64,000 nucleotides of DNA from Candidatus Poribacteria bacterium (GTDB taxonomy: Bacteria > Poribacteria > WGA-4E > WGA-3G): positions 46,890-110,889 of the forward strand of contig JAAXGN010000156.1 in the NCBI GenBank assembly GCA_012267415.1, given 5' to 3'. Positions 37,762-45,582 of the stretch are shown piece by piece. Position numbers and translations under genes: made by a program. Position 1 is the stretch's first letter, and the number at the start of each line of letters is the position of its first letter. The notes under the pieces were generated by a model, which made no database searches, had not been told where the DNA came from, and was given only the letters and a program-made list of their open reading frames with translations.

Positions 37762-40209
37762 ATGAAATCTTACAAGTTTATAAAACACGTTGGTGCGGCT
37801 GTCCTCCTTATATCCCTTCTATTTGTAGGTAGCAAGATCCGTCTACAAGGTATTACCAATATTCCGACAGATCACTTTGCGTCTAATGATGCGTTTCTCT
37901 ACTATTCGCAAGCGAAAACGATTGTCGCCGATGGGACTCTACCCGAAGTAGATGATCGGAGATGGGTGCCGACAGGTAGGGATTTGAGTAGCACATTCAA
38001 CGGTTATTCCTACGTAATCGCTTACGCCTATAAGTTTATCAAATTCTTCCTGCCGGGTGTTACACTCTATCAGGTGCTCCTCTACGCGCCGACTGTTTGC
38101 TTTCTCATTGGCGTAGCAGTGTTATGTATTTTCCTTTATGTCCGTTTTGGGATTTCTGTCGCAGCAATCGTAGGTATCTTGCTGATTATCATGCCCGGTA
38201 GCATTGTTCGCAGCATTGCTGGGTTCAGCGATAGAGATGCGTGGTGCTGGATGCTCGCTACCCTTGCTGTCACAATATATCTGTGGAAAGAGAACATAGC
38301 ACGCGCATCTCCCCGGTATATCTGTGCGGGAATCTCCGGTATCTGCGTTTTTGTTGGTGGGTTGAGTTGGGAAGGATTTGGCGGTTTCGTCCTCGTTATT
38401 GTCGTTATAGAACTCTGGCGTTTTCTCACAACAGATACTGAAGAAAACTTGTCAGAGTATCTCTTGTGGGTGTTGATGTTCGTTCCAACCCTTTATATAC
38501 TTTCCCCCGTATATCGTAGTGGCAGCAGTTGGACAACACACGTCACTGCTTTCCTGCTGTTGCCTTCCCTCATTATCCTTGCTATACGCACGTTCCGCTA
38601 TTTTCTCACGCGCACACAGCATGCCGTTTTAAAGGTTATTACCGAACAAATTTCGGCACGTGCCATCTCGCTTGTCTGTTGTGCGATCTGCTTCCTCATC
38701 GGCATCGCTTACATTGTATTTCAACGCGAAACTTTCGCACACAGTATCTTGCCTTTCAGTGCAGCGGAAATCATGGAAATGGTGGAAGAACTCCAAACCC
38801 CACACGACAGTTTCTGGTACGGACGATATGGACACGTCCTACTTATCGCAAGTCTGTGCATGAGCATAGGTTGCATTAGAATCTGGGGAAAGAAGGCAAT
38901 TCCCCTTGCAGCACTACTCGCTTTTTTCACCACTGCTACGTTTCTCAGACAGTACTTATATCATGTCCTATCCCCCGTTCTCTGTGAATATCTGTTCTAT
39001 GGTGCAGTCGCCTTTACACCTATCACTGCACTCGGTATCGCGGTACTTCGCACGGAAAAAGTTACGCATGAACTGACTTACGTTGCTTTCGCGTTCTGGT
39101 TAATACTCTGGATGGGACTTGCCCGCGATGCACTCCGATATGATTTCTTTATCGGTGTGCCACTGTCAGTTTTTGCAGCACTCGGTATACAGCACTGCGC
39201 GACTCTCATGACAAAATATATACACCAGAGAACACCGAGAAAGATGTTTGAGAGAATACACACGATGACAAAACCTGCTATCACACTCGCAGCCATAGCA
39301 CTGCTGCTCTTTTTCGAACTGCCAGGGAACAATATGCCTGCCCTCGCACAGAGAGGATACCAGACACGGATATCTCCTGGAGATGTTTATCCCGGCAAAA
39401 ATACACCCGTTGCCAATGCTTGCCACTGGATACAAGAACACCTGTCTGAAGACAGTGTCATCGCAGCACCCTGGAGTTACGGACACATGCTCAACGTACT
39501 CGGTGGTGTCAAGACAGTCGTTGATCCAGACCATTTCATCTTACACCGAATACAACTCTATGAAAAGCACGTTTCTAACGCAATAACCGAACGTGAAGCA
39601 TTAGAGTTTTTAAAAACACACAACGTGACACACCTACTACTGACAGAAGAAGATGTCTTATTCACAGCAGCTGAAAAACACAGCGCGTCACCCAATATGA
39701 TGCCGCTTATCCCACACACACAGATCGGGACCCCGCACTACCGCATGAGACCCGTATACAAAAACAGTGCTATTAATTTCGTGGAGATAGATTTTCATCA
39801 CACGCCAGCAGAAGCGGCAGCACACCTCAAAAACGGTAAAACCGTCCAACTCGGATATGTTACCACAAATGGCAGTCCTCAGACTTCACACGCGGAACAG
39901 GATCATGAACACAACACTGCCAAGGAGAACGGAGAGGAAACTACGGAAAAAAACGGCGGAATACTACACTTCTTTGATCAAAAAACACATCAAGAAGCCA
40001 TACATTACCTCTCACCGCAACGTTGGAACAGTCTTGCTATTAAGTTATTCTTCCGAAATCAACACAGCGATGCGTTTAGACAGGTATATCCACAAAAACA
40101 GACAGCAGATGCCAAATTTAAAATCTGGGAGATACATTATCCACCGGATATAAGAGAAAATACGAAATACCTTGAAAAGTCCCCACAGAATAAAGATCAA
40201 CAGAAATGA
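37762..40209 (+). CDS. STT3/PglB-type oligosaccharyltransferase
   Basis: The 815-aa protein has ~12 membrane segments followed by a soluble C-terminal domain. Family motifs: the first acidic site HFASNDAFLYYSQAK (Asp43), the DxD in SIAGFSDRDAWCWML (Asp157/159), a TIXE-loop-like FSAAEIMEMVEEL and the WWDYG-box counterpart APWSYG (571-574). STT3/PglB enzymes transfer lipid-linked glycans to Asn of N-x-S/T in the periplasm. Here the box is PWSYG, lacking the Asp. The flanking genes touch it at both ends. An alternative role in a related C-superfamily glycosyltransferase cannot be excluded. Confidence 0.8.
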   Translation: MKSYKFIKHVGAAVLLISLLFVGSKIRLQGITNIPTDHFASNDAFLYYSQAKTIVADGTLPEVDDRRWVPTGRDLSSTFNGYSYVIAYAYKFIKFFLPGVTLYQVLLYAPTVCFLIGVAVLCIFLYVRFGISVAAIVGILLIIMPGSIVRSIAGFSDRDAWCWMLATLAVTIYLWKENIARASPRYICAGISGICVFVGGLSWEGFGGFVLVIVVIELWRFLTTDTEENLSEYLLWVLMFVPTLYILSPVYRSGSSWTTHVTAFLLLPSLIILAIRTFRYFLTRTQHAVLKVITEQISARAISLVCCAICFLIGIAYIVFQRETFAHSILPFSAAEIMEMVEELQTPHDSFWYGRYGHVLLIASLCMSIGCIRIWGKKAIPLAALLAFFTTATFLRQYLYHVLSPVLCEYLFYGAVAFTPITALGIAVLRTEKVTHELTYVAFAFWLILWMGLARDALRYDFFIGVPLSVFAALGIQHCATLMTKYIHQRTPRKMFERIHTMTKPAITLAAIALLLFFELPGNNMPALAQRGYQTRISPGDVYPGKNTPVANACHWIQEHLSEDSVIAAPWSYGHMLNVLGGVKTVVDPDHFILHRIQLYEKHVSNAITEREALEFLKTHNVTHLLLTEEDVLFTAAEKHSASPNMMPLIPHTQIGTPHYRMRPVYKNSAINFVEIDFHHTPAEAAAHLKNGKTVQLGYVTTNGSPQTSHAEQDHEHNTAKENGEETTEKNGGILHFFDQKTHQEAIHYLSPQRWNSLAIKLFFRNQHSDAFRQVYPQKQTADAKFKIWEIHYPPDIRENTKYLEKSPQNKDQQK

Positions 40210-40703
40210 TGCGGGTATTCAAACGTTGCTGCCTCATCGCAGTTTTCCTCATCAGTGCACTTGCAATCGCCAACGTTATACGACAACGGATTGTGATACA
40301 AACCCCAGAAAAGATATACATCACACCTAAAATAGAATCGAAAGAATATGTCAAAAAGAATACAAAACTCTATCAACACCTAATACCGGAACCGATTGAC
40401 CATCAGGAAGTATTCTATAACACTATCATTGAGAATAACATCTTTGCACCCCTCGGATACAAACCCCCAATAAGAACACCCAGTTATAGACTCATCGGGA
40501 CACATATACCCTACGGCAGAGAAATTGAAGCGACCGCTATATTACAAGAGACCACAGGACAGAAAAGGGTACATATCGCTACCATCGGCACCAAAATAGA
40601 TGAAGAGACAATTATCATGGATATACAAGAAAAACAGGTTATACTCAAAAAAGGAAAACGCCGGATCTCGCTGAGGATGAACACAAGCATTTTTTTAAAG
40701 TAG
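40206..40703 (+). CDS. GspC/PilP homology-region-like inner-membrane protein
   Basis: The 165-aa protein has one N-terminal membrane segment (CCLIAVFLISALAIANVI) and a short periplasmic domain: IIENNIFAPLGYKPPI, YRLIGTHI, IATIGTKIDEETII, EKQVILKKGKRRISL. This N-x-F ... L-x-G ... G ... V-x-L-x-x-G pattern resembles the HR domain of GspC, which links inner- and outer-membrane parts of type II secretion. The start overlaps the OST stop (ATGA). A lone GspC without other gsp genes in view suggests recruitment of the domain to the operon. Confidence 0.6.
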   Translation: MMRVFKRCCLIAVFLISALAIANVIRQRIVIQTPEKIYITPKIESKEYVKKNTKLYQHLIPEPIDHQEVFYNTIIENNIFAPLGYKPPIRTPSYRLIGTHIPYGREIEATAILQETTGQKRVHIATIGTKIDEETIIMDIQEKQVILKKGKRRISLRMNTSIFLK

Positions 40704-40713
40704 CAAAAACACC

Positions 40714-41292
40714 CTGACAGCAAACATCATTACACTTGTCCGATTATTCCTCACATTTCTTATCATCACTTTGTTCGGTAAAAACATATCCATAGATACA
40801 GCGGCTATTGGTACCATTGCTCTTATTTTTATATTGGATGCAGTAGATGGATATGTGGCTCGGAGGACGCATACCACATCATTATTCGGTGCAGTGTTCG
40901 ATATTGCAGCGGATAGGATCATTGAAAATGTGTTTTGGATTTACTTTGCAGTAAACGATATTATCCACTTCTGGATGCCTATCGTTGTGCTCACACGCGG
41001 GTTCACCACGGACGCAATACGTAGCTTCGCGATCAGCAATGACAACACGCCTTTTGAAATGATGACAAGAAGATGGACACGTGCCTTAACAAGTTCTCGC
41101 ATCTCACGTTTCATATCTGGTGCATCTAAAATGTGTGCTTTCTGTGCCATGGCTGTCTTACACATGTTACAGAGTTATGAACTCTTTCCACAACACTTAG
41201 AAACAATTCAGACAGGAACACATATCCTGGCAATAACTGCTGTCGTAATCTGTCTCCTTCGTGGCGTGCCGGTGCTGATGGAAGGTATATAG
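40714..41292 (+). CDS. CDP-alcohol phosphatidyltransferase (start uncertain)
   Basis: The family motif D-G-x2-A-R-x8-G-x3-D-x3-D is complete in DAVDGYVARRTHTTSLFGAV followed by FDIAADR. The ORF track begins at a TTG (40771), but the reading frame upstream holds TANIITLVRLFLTFLIITLF, the normal first helix of the family. So the real start must lie farther upstream, where only CTG (40714), ATC or ATT is available before the in-frame stop at 40696. CTG is used here. Such enzymes attach phospho-alcohol head groups to CDP-diacylglycerol in the inner membrane. Last gene of the operon. Confidence 0.75.
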   Translation: MTANIITLVRLFLTFLIITLFGKNISIDTAAIGTIALIFILDAVDGYVARRTHTTSLFGAVFDIAADRIIENVFWIYFAVNDIIHFWMPIVVLTRGFTTDAIRSFAISNDNTPFEMMTRRWTRALTSSRISRFISGASKMCAFCAMAVLHMLQSYELFPQHLETIQTGTHILAITAVVICLLRGVPVLMEGI

Positions 41293-41320
41293 AACGTGTG
41301 TGTTTAATCTCGTAGCCTGA

Positions 41321-41356
41321 TACACCTTTCGCCCCTCTGGGGCTTGGTATTTTACA
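41321..41356 (-). repeat. GCCCCAGAGGGG repeat, reverse copy
   Basis: Reverse complement reads TGTAAAATACCAAGCCCCAG continuing AGGGGCGAAAGGTGTA, matching the copy at 32713-32746 over about 35 bp. Stands just downstream of the CDP-alcohol transferase. Confidence 0.8.
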
Positions 41357-41487
41357 GGAAACTAACTCCTCTCTTGACTTATGTATTTCTACAAAAAATT
41401 AACGCACCCGTGACTTATGGGTGTGTAAATATTTTGTCACCATAATTGTCATTATTAAAAAGATAAATCCAATCAATTAGTGTCCTC

Positions 41488-41659
41488 AGTCCCGTAGGGA
41501 CGATATGTTTATAGATCCTGGTTGAACACCCGTTCTTTAGTCCCGTAGGGACGATATGTTTTTGCTTTTGCCTTATTTTGCACATATCGTCCCTACGGGA
41601 CTAAAGAGGGTTAACAGCACATTTTACTATAAACATAGCGTCCCTACGGGACTAAAGAC
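41488..41659. repeat. Cluster of four TAGTCCCGTAGGGACG repeats
   Basis: Two forward copies (41488-41514, 41535-41562) and two reverse copies (41582-41606, 41631-41659) of a REP-like unit whose core TCCCGTAGGGA is itself palindromic. Copies 2 and 3 form a perfect 25-bp inverted repeat (41535-41559 / 41582-41606) with a 22-nt loop. The cluster lies between convergent genes and may act as terminator. The ~130 bp before it hold nothing else recognisable. Confidence 0.9.
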
Positions 41660-41699
41660 ATACTCATAACAGATTAATTCCATAAATTTTTGTATGATC

Positions 41700-43817
41700 C
41701 TAATTTTGTGTCTCTACAGCATCCGTTATGGAAGCGAAATCCCATAGTAGCACCATTCCGTCCACACTTACAGATGCAAGTGTCTTGCCATCCGGACTGA
41801 ATGAAATCATATAAGTTGAAAGTGCCTGTGCTCTGAGTGCTTTCATTTGTTTGCCAATTTTAGCATCCCACAATTCTATAGTCGGATCAAAACTTCCACT
41901 CAAAAGGAATTTTCCATCTGGACTAAATACCAATGCTTGCACAGAACTATAAAGGTGATGTCCTTCAATAGTTTTCTTCAGTTCACTTGTCTCTACATCC
42001 CAGAATTGAATTTTTTCATCGCGACCGCCACTTACGAGTGTTTTTCCATCCGAACTGAACGCAATACATCTAACTGTAAAATTATGTGCTTTAAGTGTTC
42101 TTTTCAGTTTCCCTGTAGCGGTATCCCAAAAATGAATAGTACCATTCGTGCTCGCATAGGCAATTGTTTTACCATCTGGACTAAATGCCATTGCAATAAG
42201 AAAAGCATTAGCCTTATGTCCCGTCAATGTGTGTTCAAGTTTCCCTGTTGTGACGGACCATAACCGGATACTATTATCATTACTTTCACTTGCGAGTAGT
42301 TTTCCATCTGGACTAAACAAAACATGTCTTACAATATCTGAGTGCCCCAGCATTGTATCCTTATGTTTTCCCGTTGCGGCATCCCACAAACGGACAGAAT
42401 TGTCCCAGCTGCCGCTTGCTAATACAGTTCCATCAGGACTGAATGCTACTGAGGAAACCGTAGACCGATGTCCTCTAAGTGTCATTTTGTGTTTTTCCGT
42501 GGTGACATCCCACAACCGAATAGTTTTATCACCACTGCCACTGGCAATTGTCAACCCATCCGGACTGGAATCCAGGCAGGTAATATCTCTTCTATGTCCT
42601 TTTAGAATATTCCTTTGTTTTCCCGTTTCAACATCCCATAGACGAATAGTCCTGTCTTTTCCGATAGTTGCAAGTGTTTTCCCACCAGAGCAAAATGTTA
42701 TAACTTTGGTTAGATGGTATAAGTATTTGTGTGGTGGATTTAGAGAGCGCGCAGTTTGGTTAACAACACTATTATGTCCTTTCAGTGTATTCTTGTGTTT
42801 TACTTTGGGAACGTCCCATAGGTAGGCTATACTATCTTTACTCAAACTCAAGAGTGATTTTCCATCTGGATTAAATACTACTTTTTGAATTTCATCTGAA
42901 TGTTTTTTTAACTTTTTCTTTCGTTTTCCAGCTGCGACATCCCACAATATGACGGTTTTATCACTACTTCCGCTTGCAAGCATTTTGCCATCTGGACTAA
43001 AGGCAAGATTGGTAATACCCTTTTTGTGTCCTTTAAGGGTATGTATTTGCGTACCAGCTGCGACATCCCATAGACGAATAACATTGTCAGAACCACCGCT
43101 TGCAATGGTTTTTCCATCCGGACTGAACGTTACACACCTGACAGACTCAGTATGTCCTTTTAGTTTCCGTTTTTCCTTATTGTTAATAGTATCCCGTAAT
43201 TGAACATCATTACCATAACCACTTGCCAGAATAGTACCATCAGGACTAAAATCCATGTTTCCAGACGGCCATGAAGATGGCCATCCACGGAGTTCAGTCT
43301 TATGAGTGTGTGTTGTGATATCCCACAAATCAATCCTGCCGGAAAAACGAGTCGCGAGCGTATTGCCATCCCCAATAAAGGATACGTATTCAAATCGAGT
43401 ATAAGAATCGCCATCGCCATCACGAATGATTGTATTCCTATGTTTTAGGGGTAGCGTGTCCCATAGGTGGACCGTTCCATCTTCACTTGCCGTCGCGAGT
43501 GTTTTGCCATCCGGACTAAACGCTATTAAAACAGCACCCGTTCGTCCTGTGAGAAGTCTCTGTTCTTCTAAGGTATTGCCATCATAGAACCAAATACCGG
43601 TTTTACTCGCAACTACCAATTGTTTACCATCTTGAGAATACGCTATATCCAAAATATGACCTTTACCAATACGAACTTTCACACCTTTGGGTAGATTCCA
43701 CTGAGGAGCTTCGTGGGTGGATATATCTGGACGATTGCGTATTAATAAAGTTCCAAACACTAAGACAACAGAAAGGATACCAAACACAATTAAGATTGAA
43801 GCCCATTTTGCTTTCAT
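41700..43817 (-). CDS. Membrane-anchored WD40 double-propeller protein, copy A
   Basis: By comparison with the copy at 45583, the start is the internal ATG giving MKAKWASILIVFGILSVVLV, a signal anchor, with AAAGGG 10 nt upstream (705 aa). The rest is about 14 WD repeats of the form FSPDGK-LASGS-D-IRLWD, with GH and WD dipeptides, enough for two seven-blade propellers outside the membrane. Such proteins are scaffolds; no partner can be named. It is nearly identical in layout to the A' gene. Confidence 0.85.
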   Translation of the reverse strand: MKAKWASILIVFGILSVVLVFGTLLIRNRPDISTHEAPQWNLPKGVKVRIGKGHILDIAYSQDGKQLVVASKTGIWFYDGNTLEEQRLLTGRTGAVLIAFSPDGKTLATASEDGTVHLWDTLPLKHRNTIIRDGDGDSYTRFEYVSFIGDGNTLATRFSGRIDLWDITTHTHKTELRGWPSSWPSGNMDFSPDGTILASGYGNDVQLRDTINNKEKRKLKGHTESVRCVTFSPDGKTIASGGSDNVIRLWDVAAGTQIHTLKGHKKGITNLAFSPDGKMLASGSSDKTVILWDVAAGKRKKKLKKHSDEIQKVVFNPDGKSLLSLSKDSIAYLWDVPKVKHKNTLKGHNSVVNQTARSLNPPHKYLYHLTKVITFCSGGKTLATIGKDRTIRLWDVETGKQRNILKGHRRDITCLDSSPDGLTIASGSGDKTIRLWDVTTEKHKMTLRGHRSTVSSVAFSPDGTVLASGSWDNSVRLWDAATGKHKDTMLGHSDIVRHVLFSPDGKLLASESNDNSIRLWSVTTGKLEHTLTGHKANAFLIAMAFSPDGKTIAYASTNGTIHFWDTATGKLKRTLKAHNFTVRCIAFSSDGKTLVSGGRDEKIQFWDVETSELKKTIEGHHLYSSVQALVFSPDGKFLLSGSFDPTIELWDAKIGKQMKALRAQALSTYMISFSPDGKTLASVSVDGMVLLWDFASITDAVETQN

Positions 43818-43859
43818 TATCACAGTCCCTTTAGTCAAGACAAACGATTTTTCTATTTC

Positions 43860-45443
43860 TCAATCAGAAGCGTCGACTATAAAAGATAAGTCCCACAGAA
43901 GAATTGTATCGTCAGTACCGTCACTTGCAAGTGTTTTTCTGTCAGCACTAAGAGATAGACCACTTATGATAGCTGTATGACCCATCAAGATCTTTTTGTA
44001 TAGTCCATCGGTTACATTCCATAGATGGATATAATCAGATATCTTTCTGATAGCAATAAGTTTTCCACTATTGGTGAACAACAAACCATCCCAAAAGTAC
44101 TCCGTAGGTGTTGAGAGTGTCATTTTAGGTTTTCCTGTGTGTATATTCCATAAGCGAACACTACCATCATAACTTCTACTCGCTAACATATCACCGTCAG
44201 GACTGAATAACACTTGACTAATTTCTTCAATATGTCCCGTAAAGGTCATTTTAGGAGCACCTGTGGCAGTATCAAATAGGTAGATGTTACCGTCTATGCT
44301 GCCACTTGCCAGCATACTTCCATCACGACTAAACGCTACACAAGAAATGATCCCCATCCGTTCCGCAAGGAATACTTCATGCGTGCCTGTTTCAAGATTC
44401 CACATTATGATGAGACCATCTTCACTCCCGCTTGCAAGCAGTTTTCCATCTGGACTGAAAGCAAGACCGTTAATGAAACCTTGATGCACTAACAATGTCT
44501 TTGTCAGTTTCCCACTGTCTATGTTCCATAGACGGATTGTTCCATCCCGACTCCCATTTGCCAGTGTTTTTCCATCCGGACTGAACGCAACACTATCAAC
44601 AACCCACTGATCTAATAAATCGACACGGTTAAAATATCTATTACGTCTATACGTAACGTTGTATCTTGTAAGCGTATTCTTTAAGTTTCCTGTGAGAACA
44701 TCCCACACCTGAATAGGGGCACCCGAACGCAAGCTCGCAAGTGTCCGTCCATCAGGACTCAGAGAAATCCGAGCTGAGTAAATGAACCCCGTATTATCTG
44801 TAAGTATTTTTTTTAGTTTAAGCGTTTGTGTATCTCGTATTCTAATCGTAGAATCGTAAATATGTGTGTAAGCGAATGTTTTCCCATCAGGACTAAACGC
44901 TATGCTATCAAGTTCTCTGTCTTTTTCATTGAATGAGGAATAGTCTATATTTAATTTTTTTTCTTGAAACAATTGTATGGTTCTATTCTCTTTCTCAATA
45001 GTAAATGTCTTTCTGTCAGCATTGAAGTAAGCGTTTTCTCCCAAAAAGATCTTTCTATTTTTCCCAGATTGAACATCACACAAATAAACTGTGTTGTCAT
45101 CAGTTTCATTTAGTAGTGTTTGTCCATCAACACTGAATGTTGTGTTAGTGATTTCCTCTATATATGCGTTATATTTCAGTGGGAACGGGAGTAGTGTGAG
45201 TACTTGATAAGTTTTAGTGTCATATAACCAAATTCCGATAGAAGTAACGACTGCTAATGTATCGCCATCAGGAGAATACGACAGCTGTTGAATGTGTCCT
45301 TTACCAAGACGACCTTTAGCATCTTCGGGTAGACTCATCTGTGTGTAATTTTGGGCAAAACTGTTCGGGAGGTATAGCGTTAAGAGAATACAGAACAGTA
45401 AACCTACTAATAGCAGACTGAGGTAAAATACTTTGGTATTCAT
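43860..45443 (-). CDS. Exported WD40 protein, copy B
   Basis: The start is set at the internal ATG (MNTKVFYLSLLLVGLLFCIL) because AAGGA lies 9 nt before it, exactly as in the copy at 47699. The product (527 aa) has a signal peptide ending near NSFAQ and then WD40 repeats (FSPDGKTLANGSRDGTIRLW, FSPDGDMLASRSYDGSVRLW). Its first mature residues NYTQMSLPEDAKGRLGKGHI match those of B' and also resemble the LPKGVKVRIGKGHI block of the A proteins, so all four share ancestry. Confidence 0.85.
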   Translation of the reverse strand: MNTKVFYLSLLLVGLLFCILLTLYLPNSFAQNYTQMSLPEDAKGRLGKGHIQQLSYSPDGDTLAVVTSIGIWLYDTKTYQVLTLLPFPLKYNAYIEEITNTTFSVDGQTLLNETDDNTVYLCDVQSGKNRKIFLGENAYFNADRKTFTIEKENRTIQLFQEKKLNIDYSSFNEKDRELDSIAFSPDGKTFAYTHIYDSTIRIRDTQTLKLKKILTDNTGFIYSARISLSPDGRTLASLRSGAPIQVWDVLTGNLKNTLTRYNVTYRRNRYFNRVDLLDQWVVDSVAFSPDGKTLANGSRDGTIRLWNIDSGKLTKTLLVHQGFINGLAFSPDGKLLASGSEDGLIIMWNLETGTHEVFLAERMGIISCVAFSRDGSMLASGSIDGNIYLFDTATGAPKMTFTGHIEEISQVLFSPDGDMLASRSYDGSVRLWNIHTGKPKMTLSTPTEYFWDGLLFTNSGKLIAIRKISDYIHLWNVTDGLYKKILMGHTAIISGLSLSADRKTLASDGTDDTILLWDLSFIVDASD

Positions 45444-45471
45444 TACACCTATTTCCTTTCTGATAAGACTC

Positions 45472-45547
45472 ATCGTAGGAGCAAGGTTTCGTAGGGGCGG
45501 GGTTTCCCCGCCCGCGTATTACCCAGTTAATAATTTAATCTTCATCT
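45472..45547 (+). repeat. GGGCGGGG palindromic repeat, copy 2
   Basis: CGTAGGGGCGGGG-TTT-CCCCGCCCGCGTATTAC within a ~75-bp unit also found at 63867-63940. It lies exactly between the two halves of the A-B / A'-B' duplication. Confidence 0.9.
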
Positions 45548-45582
45548 GGGGTTTATACTAGTAATATCATGGAATGATGATC

